This document shows positions 38,106 through 52,012 of a DNA stretch of 64,000 nucleotides, in pieces; the first letter of the stretch is position 1, and every line of letters begins with the position of its first letter. The notes beneath the pieces were generated by a model, which saw only the letters and a program-made list of their open reading frames with translations, was not told the origin of the DNA and did no database searches. This DNA is from Amblyomma americanum (lineage: Eukaryota; Arthropoda; Arachnida; Ixodida; Ixodidae). The translations under genes and the position numbers were made by a program. Location of the stretch: the NCBI RefSeq assembly GCF_052857255.1, contig NC_135504.1, forward strand, positions 141,510,121 to 141,574,120. The letters are read 5' to 3'.

Positions 38106-39409
38106 CTGGAGAAAGTCCGCGTTGGAGAAAGACCGCGCTGGAGAAACTCCGAACTGGAGAAACTCCGTGTTGGAGAAACTCTGTGTTGGAGAAATTCCGC
38201 CTTGGAGAAACTTCGCTTTGAAGAAACGGCGCGTTGGAGAAACTCCGCGTTAGAGAAACTCCGCGCTTGAAACACACCGCGCTGGAGAAACTCCGCGTTA
38301 GAGAAAGTCCGCGTCGGAGAAGGTCCGCGTTGGAGAAAGTCCGCGTTGGAGAGTGTCCGCGATGGAGAAACTCCGCGCTGGAGAAATTCCGTGGTGGGGA
38401 AACTTCGCGTAGGAGAAACGGCGCGTTGGAGAAGCTCCGCGTTGGAGAAACACCGCGCTTGAAACACACCGCGCTGGAGAAACTCCGCGTAGGAGAAAGT
38501 CCGCGTTGGAGAAGTTCCGCGTTGGAGAAAGTCCGCGTTGGAGAAAGTCCGCGCTGGAGAAACTGCGCGTTGGAGAAACTGCGCGTTTGAGAAACTCCGC
38601 GTTGGAGAAACTCTGCGTTGGAGAAAGTCCGCGTTGGAGAAAGTCCGCGTTGGTGAGAGTCCGCGATGGAGAAACTCCGCGCTGGAGAAACTACGCGTTT
38701 GAGAAACTCCGAACTGGAGAAACTCCGCGATGGAGACAATCCGCGCTGGAGAAACTCCGCGCTGAAGAAACTCCGTGTAGGAGAAACTTCGTGTTGGAGA
38801 AACTCCGCGTTGGAGAAACTCCGCTTTGGAGAAAGTCCGCGTTGGAGAAAGTCCGCGTTGGAGAGTCCGCGATGGAGAAACTCCGCGCTGGAGAAAAATC
38901 GGGCTGGAGAAACTCCCTGTTGGAGAAACTCCGCGTTTGAGAAACTCCGAACTGGAGAAGCTCCGCGCTAGAGATTCTCAGCGGTGGAGAAACTCCGCGC
39001 TGGAGAAAGTCCGCGTTGGAGAAATTCCGCGTTGGAGAGAGTCTGCGATGGAGAAATTCCGCGCTGGAGAAACTCCGCGTTTGAGAAACTCCGAACTCTA
39101 GAAACTCCGCGATGGAGACACTCCGCGCTGGAGAAACTCCGCGTTGGAGAAAGTCCGCTTTGGAGAAGATCCGCGTTGGAGAAAGTCCGCGTTGGAGAAA
39201 GTCCGCGTTGGAGAAACTCCGCGTTGAAGAAAGTCCGCGTTGGAGAAAGTCCGCGCTGGAGAAAGTCCGCGTTGTATAAACTCCGCGATGAAGAAAGTCC
39301 GCGACGGACAAACTCCGCGATGGAGAAACTCCGCGTTGGAGAAAAGACCGCTCTGGAGAAACTCTACACTGGAGAAACTCCGCGCTGTAGCAACTCCGCG
39401 TTGGAGAAA
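36998..39409. repeat. 2412-bp tandem HOR, unit 1
   Basis: The next 2412 bp (39410-41821) repeat this unit with the same variant monomers, for example the cgctttgg monomer at 37001 and 39413, and tccttgatgtag at about 37382 and 39794. Conceptual translations of 777 and 1002 bases in the two units read the same. The unit overlaps the right part of the 8.7-kb block, so the two duplications are nested. Confidence 0.88.
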
Positions 39410-41821
39410 CTCCGCTTTGGAGAAAGTCCGCGTTGGAGAAAGTCCGCGTTGGAGAGTCCGCGATGGAGAAACTCCGCGCTGGAGAAAAATCGGGCTGGAG
39501 AAAATCCGTGTTGGAGAAACTCCGCGTTGGAGCAACTCCGCGCTGGAGAAACTCCGTGCTGGACAAACTCCGCGCTGGAGAAACTCCGTGTTGGAGAAAC
39601 TCCGCGCTGGAGAAACTTCGCGTTGGAGAAACTGCGCGTTGGAGAAACTTCGCTTTGAAGAAACGGCGCGTTGGAGAAACTCCGCGTTAGAGAAACTCCG
39701 CGCTTGAAACACACCGCGCTGGAGAAACTCCGCGTTGGAGAAAGTCCGCGTCGGAGAAGATCCGCGTTGGAGAAAGTCCGCGTTGGAGAAAATCCTTGAT
39801 GTAGAAACTCCGCCTTGGAGAAACTTCGCGTTGAAGAAACGGCGCGTTGGAGATACTCCGCGTTGGAGAAACTACGCGCTTGAAACACCGCGCTGGAGAA
39901 ACTCCGCGTTGGAGAAAGTCCGCGTTGGAGAAGGTCCGCGTTGGAGAAAGTCCGCGTTGGAGAAAATCCGCGTTGGAGAAACTCCGCGTTGAAGAAAGTC
40001 CGCGCTGGAGAAACTCCGCGTTGTATAAACTCCGCGCTGGAGAAACTCCGCGATGGAGAACCTCCGCGACGGACAAACTCCGCGATGGAGAAACTCCGCG
40101 TTGGAGAAAAGTCAGCTCTGGAGAAACTCTACGCTGAAGAAACTCCGCGCTAGAGCAACTCCGCGTTCGAGAAACTCCGCGCTGGAGAAACTCCGTGCTG
40201 CATAAAATCTGCGCTGGAGAAACTCCGGGCTGGAGAAACTCCGTGTTGGAGAAACTCCGCGCTGGAGAAACTTCGCGTTGGAGAAACTGCGCGTTGGAGA
40301 AACTCCGCGTTGGAGAAAGTCCGCGTTGGAGAAAGTCCGCGTTGGAAAGTGTCCGCGATGGAGAAACTCCGCGCTGGAGAAACTCCGTGGTAGGGAAACT
40401 TCGCGTAGGAGAAACGGCGCGTTGGAGAAGCTCCGCGTTGGAGAAACTCCGCGCTTGAAACACACCACGGTGGAGAAACTCCGCGTTGGAGAAAGTCCGC
40501 GTTGGAGAAGGTCCGCGCTGGAGAAAGTCCGCGTTGGAGAAAGACCGCGCTGGAGAAACTCCGAACTGGAGAAACTCCGTGTTGGAGAAACTCTGTGTTG
40601 GAGAAATTCCGCCTTGGAGAAACTTCGCTTTGAAGAAACGGCGCGTTGGAGAAACTCCGCGTTAGAGAAACTCCGCGCTTGAAACACACCGCGCTGGAGA
40701 AACTCCGCGTTAGAGAAAGTCCGCGTCGGAGAAGGTCCGCGTTGGAGAAAGTCCGCGTTGGAGAGTGTCCGCGATGGAGAAACTCCGCGCTGGAGAAATT
40801 CCGTGGTGGGGAAACTTCGCGTAGGAGAAACGGCGCGTTGGAGAAGCTCCGCGTTGGAGAAACACCGCGCTTGAAACACACCGCGCTGGAGAAACTCCGC
40901 GTAGGAGAAAGTCCGCGTTGGAGAAGTTCCGCGTTGGAGAAAGTCCGCGTTGGAGAAAGTCCGCGCTGGAGAAACTGCGCGTTGGAGAAACTGCGCGTTT
41001 GAGAAACTCCGCGTTGGAGAAACTCTGCGTTGGAGAAAGTCCGCGTTGGAGAAAGTCCGCGTTGGTGAGAGTCCGCGATGGAGAAACTCCGCGCTGGAGA
41101 AACTACGCGTTTGAGAAACTCCGAACTGGAGAAACTCCGCGATGGAGACAATCCGCGCTGGAGAAACTCCGCGCTGAAGAAACTCCGTGTAGGAGAAACT
41201 TCGTGTTGGAGAAACTCCGCGTTGGAGAAACTCCGCTTTGGAGAAAGTCCGCGTTGGAGAAAGTCCGCGTTGGAGAGTCCGCGATGGAGAAACTCCGCGC
41301 TGGAGAAAAATCGGGCTGGAGAAACTCCCTGTTGGAGAAACTCCGCGTTTGAGAAACTCCGAACTGGAGAAGCTCCGCGCTAGAGATTCTCAGCGGTGGA
41401 GAAACTCCGCGCTGGAGAAAGTCCGCGTTGGAGAAATTCCGCGTTGGAGAGAGTCTGCGATGGAGAAATTCCGCGCTGGAGAAACTCCGCGTTTGAGAAA
41501 CTCCGAACTCTAGAAACTCCGCGATGGAGACACTCCGCGCTGGAGAAACTCCGCGTTGGAGAAAGTCCGCTTTGGAGAAGATCCGCGTTGGAGAAAGTCC
41601 GCGTTGGAGAAAGTCCGCGTTGGAGAAACTCCGCGTTGAAGAAAGTCCGCGTTGGAGAAAGTCCGCGCTGGAGAAAGTCCGCGTTGTATAAACTCCGCGA
41701 TGAAGAAAGTCCGCGACGGACAAACTCCGCGATGGAGAAACTCCGCGTTGGAGAAAAGACCGCTCTGGAGAAACTCTACACTGGAGAAACTCCGCGCTGT
41801 AGCAACTCCGCGTTGGAGAAA
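39410..41821. repeat. 2412-bp tandem HOR, unit 2
   Basis: This is the second copy of 36998-39409. The series stops at about 41822, where the sequence continues with gcgctggagaaactccgtgc instead of the gctttggagaaagtcc monomer that opens the unit. It overlaps the left part of the 11-kb-offset copy that starts near 40418. Confidence 0.85.
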
Positions 41822-44800
41822 CTCCGCGCTGGAGAAACTCCGTGCTGGACAAACTCCGCGCTGGAGAAACTCCGTGTTGGAGAAACTCCGCGCTGGAGAA
41901 ACTTCGCGTTGGAGAAACTGCGCGTTGGAGAAACTTCGCTTTGAAGAAACGGCGCGTTGGAGAAACTCCGCGTTAGAGAAACTCCGCGCTTGAAACACAC
42001 CGCGCTGGAGAAACTCCGCGTTGGAGAAAGTCCGCGTCGGAGAAGGTCCGCGTTGGAGAAAGTCCGCGTTGGAGAAAATCCGTGATGTAGAAACTCCGCC
42101 TTGGAGAAACTTCGCGTTGAAGAAACGGCGCGTTGGAGATACTCCGCGTTGGAGAAACTACGCGCTTGAAACACACCGCGCTGGAGAAACTCCGCGTTGG
42201 AGAAAGTCCGCGTTGGAGAAGGTCCGCGTTGGAGAAAGTCCGCGTTGGAGAAAGTCCGCGTTGGAGAAACTCCGCGTTGAATAAAGTCCGCGTTGGAGAA
42301 AGTCCGCGCTGGAGAAACTGCGCGTTGGAGAAACTGCGCGTTGGAGAAACTCCGCGTTGGAGAAACTCTGCGTTGGAGAAAGTCCGCGTTGGAGAAAGTC
42401 CGCGTTGGTGAGAGTCCGCGATGGAGAAACTCCGCGCTGGAGAAACTACGCGTTTGAGAAACTCCGAACTGGAGAAACTCCGCGATGGAGACAATCCGCG
42501 CTGGATGAACTCCGCGCTGAAGAAACTCCGTGTAGGAGAAACTCCGTGTTGGAGAAACTCCGCGTTGGAGAAACTCCGCTTTGGAGAAAGTCCGCGTTGG
42601 AGAAAGTCCGCGTTGGAGAGTCCGCGATGGAGAAACTCCGCGCTGGAGAAAAATCGGGCTGGAGAAACTCCGTGTTGGAGAAACTCCGCGTTTGAGAAAC
42701 TCCGAACTGGAGAAGCTCCGCGCTGGAGATTCTCCGCGGTGGAGAAACTCCGCGCTGGAGAAACTCCGTGTTGGAGAAACTCTGTGTTGGAGAAATTCCG
42801 CCTTGGAGAAACTTCGCTTTGAAGAAACGGCGCGTTGGAGAAACTCCGCGTTAGAGAAACTCCGCGCTTGAAACACACGCGCTGGAGAAACTCCGCGTTA
42901 GAGAAAGTCCGCGTCGGAGAAGGTCCGCGTTGGAGAAAGTCCGCGTTGGAGAAAATCCGTGTTGTAGAAACTCCGCCTTGGAGAAACTTCGCGTTGAAGA
43001 AACGGCGCGTTGGAAAAACTCCGCGTTCGAGAAACTCCGCGCTTGAAACACACCGCGCTGGAGAAACTACGCGTTGGAGAAAGTGCGCGTCGGAGAAGAT
43101 CCGCGTTGGAGAAACTCCGCGTTGGAGAAACTCCGTGTTGTAGAAACTCCGCTTTGGAGAAACTTCGCGTTGAAGAAACGGCGCGTTGGAGATTCTCCGC
43201 GTTGGAGAAACTCCGCACTTGAAACACACCTCGGTGGAGAAACTCCGCGTTGGAGAAAGTCCGCGTTGGAGAAGGTCCGCGTTGGAGAAAGTCCGCGTTG
43301 GAGAAAGTCCGCGTTGGAGAAACTCCGCGTTGAAGAAAGTCCGCGTTGGAGAAAGTCCGCGCTGGAGAAACTCCGCGTTGTATAAACTCCGCGATGAAGA
43401 AAGTCCGCGACGGACAAACTCCGCGATGTAGAAACTCCGCGTTGGAGAAAAGTCCGCTCTGGAGAAACTCTACGCTGGAGAAACTCCGCGATGGAGACAC
43501 TCCGCGCTGGAGAAACTCCGCGCTGGAGAAACTCCGTGTTGGGGAAACTTCGCGTTGGAGAAACGGTGCGTTGGAGAAGCTCCGCGTGGGAGAAACTCCG
43601 CGCTTGAAACACACCACGGTGGAGAAACTCCGCGTCGGAGAAAGTCCGCGTTGGAGAAGGTCCGCGCTGGAGAAAGTCCGCGTTGGAGAAAGACCGCGCT
43701 GGAGAAACTCCGCGTTGTATAAACTCCGAGCTGGAGAAACTCCGCGATGAAGAAAATCCGCGACGGACAAACTCCGCGATGGAGAAACTCCGCGTTGGAG
43801 AAAAGTCCGCTCTGGAGAAACTCTACGCTGGAGAAACTCCGCGCTGGAGCAACTCCGCGTTGGAGAAACTCCGCGCTGGAGAAACTCCGTGCTGCATAAA
43901 ATCTGCGCTGGAGAAACTCCGGGCTGGAGAAACTCCGCGCTGGAGAAACTCCGTGCTGGACAAACTCCGCGCTGGAGAAACTTCGCGTTGGAGAAACTGC
44001 GCGTTGGAGAAACTCCGCGTTGGAGAAAGTCCGCGTTGGAGAAATTCCGCGTTGGAGAGAGTCTGCGATGGAGAAATTCCGCGCTGGAGAAACTCCGCGT
44101 TTGAGAAACTCCGAACTCTAGAAACTCCGCGATGGAGACACTCCGCGCTGGAGAAACTCCGCGTTGGAGAAAGTCCGCGTTGGAGAAGATCCGCGTTGGA
44201 GAAAGTCCGCGTTGGAGAAAGTCCGCGTTGGAGAAACTCCGCGTTGAAGAAAGTCCGCGTTGGAGAAAGTCCGCGCTGGAGAAACTCCGCGTTGTATAAA
44301 CTCCGCGATGAAGAAAGTCCGCGACGGACAAACTCCGCGATGGAGAAACTCCGCGTTGGAGAAAAGACCGCTCTGGAGAAATTCTACACTGGAGAAACTC
44401 CGCGCTGTAGCAACTCCGCGTTGGAGAAACTCGGCGCTGGAGAAACTCCGTGCTGGACAAACTCTGCGCTGGAGAAACTCCGTGTTGGAGAAACTCTGCG
44501 CTGGAGAAACTTCGCGTTGGAGAAACTGCGCGTTGGAGAAACTTCGCTTTGAAGAAACGGCGCGTTGGAGAAACTCCGCGTTAGAGAAACTCCGCGCTTG
44601 AAACACACCGTGCTGGAGAAACTCCGCGTTGGAGAAAGACCGCGTTGGAGAAGGTCCGCGTTGGAGAAAGTCCACGTTGGAGAAAGTCCGCGTTGGAGAA
44701 ACTCCGCGTTCAAGAAAGTCCGCGTTGGAGAAAGTCCGCGCTGGAGAAACTCCGCGTTGTATAAACTCCGCGCTGGAGAAACTCCGCGATGGAGAACCTC

Positions 44801-47800
44801 CGCGACGGACAAACTCCGCGATGGAGAAACTCCGCGTTGGAGAAAAGTCCGCTCTGGAGAAACTCTACGCTGAAGAAACTCCGCGCTAGAGCAACTCCGC
44901 GTTCGAGAAACTCCGCGCTGGAGAAACTCCGTGCTGCATAAAATCTGCGCTGGAGAAACTCCGGGCTGGAGAAACTCCGTGTTGGAGAAACTCCGCGCTG
45001 GAGAAACTTCGCGTTGGAGAAACTGCGCGTTGGAGAAACTCCGCGTTGGAGAAAGTCCGCGTTGGAGAAAGTCCGCGTTGGAGAGTGTCCGCGATGGAGA
45101 AACTCCGCGCTGGAGAAACTCCGTGGTGGGGAAACTTAGCGTAGGAGAAACGGCGCGTTGGAGAAGCTCCGCGTTGGAGAAACACCGCGCTTGAAACACA
45201 CCGCGCTGGAGAAACTCCGCGTAGGAGAAAGTCCGCGTTGGAGAAGGTCCGCGTTGGAGAAAGTCCGCGTTGGAGAAAGTCCGCGCTGGAGAAACTGCGC
45301 GTTGGAGAAACTGCGCGTTGGAGAAACTCCGCGTTGGAGAAACTCTGCGTTGGAGAAAGTCCGCGTTGGAGAAAGTCCGCGTTGGTGAGAGTCCGCGATG
45401 TAGAAACTCCGCGCTGGAGAAACTACGCGTTTGAGAAACTCCGAACTAGAGAAACTCCGCGATGGAGACAATCCGCGCTGGAGAAACTCCGCACTGAAGA
45501 AACTCCGTGTAGGAGAAACTCCGTGTTGGAGAAACTCCGCGTTGGAGAAACTCCGCTTTGGAGAAAGTCCGCGTTGGAGAAAGTCCGCGTTGGAGAGTCC
45601 GCGATGGAGAAACTCCGCGCTGGAGAAAAATCGGGCTGGAGAAAATCCGTGTTGGAGAAACTCCGCGTTGGAGCAACTCCGCGCTGGAGAAACTCCGTGC
45701 TGGACAAACTCCGCGCTGGAGAAACTCCGTGTTGGAGAAACTCCGCGCTGGAGAAACTTCGCGTTGGAGAAACTGCGCGTTGGAGAAACTTCGCTTTGAA
45801 GAAACGGCGCGTTGGAGAAACTCCGCGTTAGAGAAACTCCGCGCTTGAAACACACCGCGCTGGAGAAACTCCGCGTTGGAGAAAGTCCGCGTCGGAGAAG
45901 GTCCGCGTTGGAGAAAGTCCGCGTTGGAGAAAATCCGTGATGTAGAAACTCCGCCTTGGAGAAACTTCGCGTTGAAGAAACGGCGCGTTGGAGATACTCC
46001 GCGTTGGAGAAACTACGCGCTTGAAACACCGCGCTGGAGAAACTCCGCGTTGGAGAAAGTCCGCGTTGGAGAAGGTCCGCGTTGGAGAAAGTCCGCGTTG
46101 GAGAAAGTCCGCGTTGGAGAAACTCCGCGTTGAAGAAAGTCCGCGCTGGAGAAACTCCGCGTTGTATAAACTCCGCGCTGGAGAAACTCCGCGATGGAGA
46201 ACCTCCGCGACGGACAAACTCCGCGATGGAGAAACTCCGCGTTGGAGAAAAGTCAGCTCTGGAGAAACTCTACGCTGAAGAAACTCCGCGCTAGAGCAAC
46301 TCCGCGTTCGAGAAACTCCGCGCTGGAGAAACTCCGTGCTGCATAAAATCTGCGCTGGAGAAACTCCGGGCTGGAGAAACTCCGTGTTGGAGAAACTCCG
46401 CGCTGGAGAAACTTCGCGTTGGAGAAACTGCGCGTTGGAGAAACTCCGCGTTGGAGAAAGTCCGCGTTGGAGAAAGTCCGCGTTGGAGAGTGTCCGCGAT
46501 GGAGAAACTCCGCGCTGGAGAAACTCCGTGGTAGGGAAACTTCGCGTAGGAGAAACGGCGCGTTGGAGAAGCTCCGCGTTGGAGAAACTCCGCGCTTGAA
46601 ACACACCACGGTGGAGAAACTCCGCGTTGGAGAAAGTCCGCGTTGGAGAAGGTCCGCGTTGGAGAAAGTCCGCGTTGGAGAAAGTCCGCGCTGGAGAAAC
46701 TCCGCGTTGTATAAACTCCGCGCTGGAGAAACTCCGCGATGAAGAAAATCTGCGCTGGAGAAACTCCGGGCTGGAGAAACTCCGCGCTGGAGAAACTCCG
46801 TGCTGGACAAACTCCGCGCTGGAGAAACTTCGCGTTGGAGAAACTGCGCGTTGGAGAAACTCCGCGTTGGAGAAACTCCGCGTGGGAGAAAGTCCGCGTT
46901 GGAGAAATTCCGCGTTGGAGAGAGTCTGCGATGGAGAAATTCCGCGCTGGAGAAACTCCGCGTTTGAGAAACTCCGAACTCTAGAAACTCCGCGATGGAG
47001 ACACTCCGCGCTGGAGAAACTCCGCGTTGGAGAAAGTCCGCTTTGGAGAAGATCCGCGTTGGAGAAAGTCCGCGTTGGAGAAAGTCCGCGTTGGAGAAAC
47101 TCCGCGTTGAAGAAAGTCCGTGTTGGAGAAAGTCCGCGCTGGAGAAACTCCGCGTTGTATAAACTCCGCGATGAAGAAAGTCCGCGACGGACAAACTCCG
47201 CGATGGAGAAACTCCGCGTTGGAGAAAAGACCGTCCTGGAGAAACTCTACACTGGAGAAACTCCGCGCTGTAGCAACTCCGCGTTGGAGAAACTCCGCGC
47301 TGGAGAAACTCCGTGCTGGACAAACTCCGCGCTGGAGAAACTCCGTGTTGGAGAAACTGCGCGCTGGAGAAACTTCGCGTTGGAGAAACTGCGCGTTGGA
47401 GAAACTTCGCTTTGAAGAAACGGCGCGTTGGAAAAACTCCGCGTTAGAGAAACTCCGCGCTTGAAACACACCGCGCTGGAGAAACTCCGCGTTGGAGAAA
47501 GTCCGCGTCGGAGAAGGTCCGCGTTGGAGAAAGTCCGCGTTGGAGAAAATCCGTGATGTAGAAACTCCGCCTTGGAGAAACTTCGCGTTGAAGAAACGGC
47601 GCGTTGGAGATACTCCGCGTTGGAGAAACTACGCGCTTGAAACACACCGCGCTGGAGAAACTCCGCGTTGGAGAAAGTCCGCGTTGGAGAAGGTCCGCGT
47701 TGGAGAAAGTCCGCGTTGGAGAAAGTCCGCGTTGGAGAAACTCCGCGTTGAATAAAGTCCGCGTTGGAGAAAGTCCGCGCTGTAGAAACTGCGCGTTGGA

Positions 47801-49150
47801 GAAACTGCGCGTTGGAGAAACTCCGCGTTGGAGAAACTCTGCGTTGGAGAAAGTCCGCGTTGGAGAAAGTCCGCGTTGGTGAGAGTCCGCGATGGAGAAA
47901 CTCCGCGCTGGAGAAACTACGCGTTTGAGAAACTCCGAAATGGAGAAACTCCGCGATGGAGACAATCCGCGCTGGATGAACTCCGCGCTGAAGAAACTCC
48001 GTGTAGGAGAAACTCCGTGTTGGAGAAACTCCGCGTTGGAGAAACTCCGCTTTGGAGAAAGTCCGCGTTGGAGAAAGTCCGCGTTGGAGAGTCCGCGATG
48101 GAGAAACTCCGCGCTGGAGAAAAATCGGGCTGGAGAAAATCCGTGTTGGAGAAACTCCGCGTTGGAGCAACTCCGCGCTGGAGAAACTCCGTGCTGGACA
48201 AACTCCGCGCTGGAGAAACTCCGTGTTGGAGAAACTCCGCGCTGGAGAAACTTCGCGTTGGAGAAACTGCGCGTTGGAGAAACTTCGCTTTGAAGAAACG
48301 GCGCGTTGGAGAAACTCCGCGTTAGAGAAACTCCGCGCTTGAAACACACCGCGCTGGAGAAACTCCGCGTTGGAGAAAGTCCGCGTCGGAGAAGATCCGC
48401 GTTGGAGAAAGTCCGCGTTGGAGAAAATCCTTGATGTAGAAACTCCGCCTTGGAGAAACTTCGCGTTGAAGAAACGGCGCGTTGGAGATACTCCGCGTTG
48501 GAGAAACTACGCGCTTGAAACACCGCGCTGGAGAAACTCCGCGTTGGAGAAAGTCCGCGTTGGAGAAGGTCCGCGTTGGAGAAAGTCCGCGTTGGAGAAA
48601 ATCCGCGTTGGAGAAACTCCGCGTTGAAGAAAGTCCGCGCTGGAGAAACTCCGCGTTGTATAAACTCCGCGCTGGAGAAACTCCGCGATGGAGAACCTCC
48701 GCGACGGACAAACTCCGCGATGGAGAAACTCCGCGTTGGAGAAAAGTCAGCTCTGGAGAAACTCTACGCTGAAGAAACTCCGCGCTAGAGCAACTCCGCG
48801 TTCGAGAAACTCCGCGCTGGAGAAACTCCGTGCTGCATAAAATCTGCGCTGGAGAAACTCCGGGCTGGAGAAACTCCGTGTTGGAGAAACTCCGCGCTGG
48901 AGAAACTTCGCGTTGGAGAAACTGCGCGTTGGAGAAACTCCGCGTTGGAGAAAGTCCGCGTTGGAGAAAGTCCGCGTTGGAAAGTGTCCGCGATGGAGAA
49001 ACTCCGCGCTGGAGAAACTCCGTGGTAGGGAAACTTCGCGTAGGAGAAACGGCGCGTTGGAGAAGCTCCGCGTTGGAGAAACTCCGCGCTTGAAACACAC
49101 CACGGTGGAGAAACTCCGCGTTGGATAAAGTCCGCGTTGGAGAAGGTCCG
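40418..49150. repeat. 8.7-kb duplicated block, copy B
   Basis: This is the downstream copy of 29370-38105. Near 42874 it reads acacacgcgctgg where copy A near 31826 reads acacaccgcgctgg. This one-base loss shifts the offset from 11048 to 11047 for the remaining 6 kb. The match ends near 49150, where this copy keeps gttggagaaagtcc while copy A has gctggagaaagtcc followed by a different series. Confidence 0.85.
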
Positions 49151-52012
49151 CGTTGGAGAAAGTCCGCGTTGGAGAAAGTCCGCGCTGGAGAAACTCCGCG
49201 TTGTATAAACTCCGCGCTGGAGAAACTCCGCGATGAAGAAAATCTGCGCTGGAGAAACTCCGGGCTGGAGAAACTCCGCGCTGGAGAAACTCTGTGCTGG
49301 ACAAACTCCGCGCTGGAGAAACTTCGCGTTGGAGAAACTGCGCGTTGGAGAAACTCCGCGTTGGAGAAACTCCGCGTTGGAGAAAGTCCGCGTTGGAGAA
49401 ATTCCGCGTTGGAGAGAGTCTGCGATGGAGAAATTCCGCGCTGGAGAAACTCCGCGTTTGAGAAACTCCGAACTCTAGAAACTCCGCGATGGAGACACTC
49501 CGCGCTGGAGAAACTCCGCGTTGGAGAAAGTCCGCTTTGGAGAAGATCCGCGTTGGAGAAAGTCCGCGTTGGAGAAAGTCCACGTTGGAGAAACTCCGCA
49601 TTGAAGAAAGTCCGTGTTGGAGAAAGTCCGCGCTGGAGAAACTCCGCGTTGTATAAACTCCGCGATGAAGAAAGTCCGCGACGGACAAACTCCGCGATGG
49701 AGAAACTCCGCGTTGGAGAAAAGACCGCTCTGGAGAAACTCTACACTGGAGAAACTCCGCGCTGTAGCAACTCCGCGTTGGAGAAACTCCGCGCTGGAGA
49801 AACTCCGTGCTGGACAAACTCCGCGCTGGAGAAACTCCGTGTTGGAGAAACTCCGCGCTGGAGAAACTTCGCGTTGGAGAAACTGCGCGTTGGAGAAACT
49901 TCGCTTTGAAGAAACGGCGCGTTGGAGAAACTCCGCGTTAGAGAAACTCCGCGCTTGAAACACACCGCGCTGGAGAAACTCCGCGTTGGAGAAAGTCCGC
50001 GTCGGAGAAGGTCCGCGTTGGAGAAAGTCCGCGTTGGAGAAAATCCGTGATGTAGAAACTCCGCCTTGGAGAAACTTCGCGTTGAAGAAACGGCGCGTTG
50101 GAGATACTCCGCGTTAGAGAAACTACGCGCTTGAAACACACCGCGCTGGAGAAACTCCGCGTTGGAGAAAGTCCGCGTTGGAGAAGGTCCGCGTTGGAGA
50201 AAGTCCGCGTTGGAGAAAGTCCGCGTTGGAGAAACTCCGCGTTGAATAAAGTCCGCGTTGGAGAAAGTCCGCGCTGTAGAAACTGCGCGTTGGAGAAACT
50301 GCGCGTTGGAGAAACTCCGCGTTGGAGAAACTCTGCGTTGGAGAAAGTCCGCGTTGGAGAAAGTCCGCGTTGGTGAGAGTCCGCGATGGAGAAACTCCGC
50401 GCTGGAGAAACTACGCGTTTGAGAAACTCCGAACTGGAGAAACTCCGCGATGGAGACAATCCGCGCTGGATGAACTCCGCGCTGAAGAAACTCCGTGTAG
50501 GAGAAACTCCGTGTTGGAGAAACTCCGCGTTGGAGAAACTCCGCTTTGGAGAAAGTCCGCGTTGGAGAAAGTCCGCGTTGGAGAGTCCGCGATGGAGAAA
50601 CTCCGCGCTGGAGAAAAATCGGGCTGGAGAAACTCCGTGTTGGAGAAACTCCGCGTTTGAGAAACTCCGAACTGGAGAAGCTCCGCGCTGGAGATTCTCC
50701 GCGGTGGAGAAACTCCGCGCTGGAGAAACTCCGTGTTGGAGAAACTCTGTGTTGGAGAAACTCCGCGTTAGAGAAACTCCGCGCTTGAAACACACCGCGC
50801 TGGAGAAACTCCGCGTTAGAGAAAGTCCGCGTCGGAGAAGGTCCGCGTTGGAGAAAGTCCGCGTTGGAGAAAATCCGTGTTGTAGAAACTCCGCCTTGGA
50901 GAAACTTCGCGTTGAAGAAACGGCGCGTTGGAAAAACTCCGCGTTCGAGAAACTCCGCGCTTGAAACACACCGCGCTGGAGAAACTCCGCGTTGGAGAAA
51001 GTGCGCGTCGGAGAAGATCCGCGTTGGAGAAACTCCGCGTTGGAGAAACTCCGTGTTGTAGAAACTCCGCTTTGGAGAAACTTCGCGTTGAAGAAACGGC
51101 GCGTTGGAGATTCTCCGCGTTGGAGAAACTCCGCACTTGAAACACACCTCGGTGGAGAAACTCCGCGTTGGAGAAAGTCCGCGTTGGAGAAGGTCCGCGT
51201 TGGAGAAAGTCCGCGTTGGAGAAAGTCCGCGTTGGAGAAACTCCGCGTTGAAGAAAGTCCGCGTTGGAGAAAGTCCGCGCTGGAGAAACTCCGCGTTGTA
51301 TAAACTCCGCGATGAAGAAAGTCCGCGACGGACAAACTCCGCGATGGAGAAACTCCGCGTTGGAGAAAAGTCCGCTCTGGAGAAACTCTACGCTGGAGAA
51401 ACTCCGCGATGGAGACACTCCGCGCTGGAGAAACTCCGCGCTGGAGAAACTCCGTGTTGGGGAAACTTCGCGTTGGAGAAACGGTGCGTTGGAGAAGCTC
51501 CGCGTGGGAGAAACTCCGCGCTTGAAACACACCACGGTGGAGAAACTCCGCGTCGGAGAAAGTCCGCGTTGGAGAAGGTCCGCGCTGGAGAAAGTCCGCG
51601 TTGGAGAAAGACCGCGCTGGAGAAACTCCGCGTTGTATAAACTCCGAGCTGGAGAAACTCCGCGATGAAGAAAATCCGCGACGGACAAACTCCGCGATGG
51701 AGAAACTCCGCGTTGGAGAAAAGTCCGCTCTGGAGAAACTCTACGCTGGAGAAACTCCGCGCTGGAGCAACTCCGCGTTGGAGAAACTCCGCGCTGGAGA
51801 AACTCCGTGCTGCATAAAATCTGCGCTGGAGAAACTCCGGGCTGGAGAAACTCCGCGCTGGAGAAACTCCGTGCTGGACAAACTCCGCGCTGGAGAAACT
51901 TCGCGTTGGAGAAACTGCGCGTTGGAGAAACTCCGCGTTGGAGAAAGTCCGCGTTGGAGAAATTCCGCGTTGGAGAGAGTCTGCGATGGAGAAATTCCGC
52001 GCTGGAGAAACT
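48221..52012. repeat. 3792-bp tandem HOR, unit 1
   Basis: The unit is exactly 237 monomer lengths (237 x 16 = 3792) and is followed directly by unit 2. Shared rare variants include ttggataaagtcc (49121 and 52913), seen only in these two units, and ttggaaagtgtcc (about 48977 and 52769). A 1593-base stretch starting at 49938 gives the same translation as the one at 53730. Confidence 0.9.
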
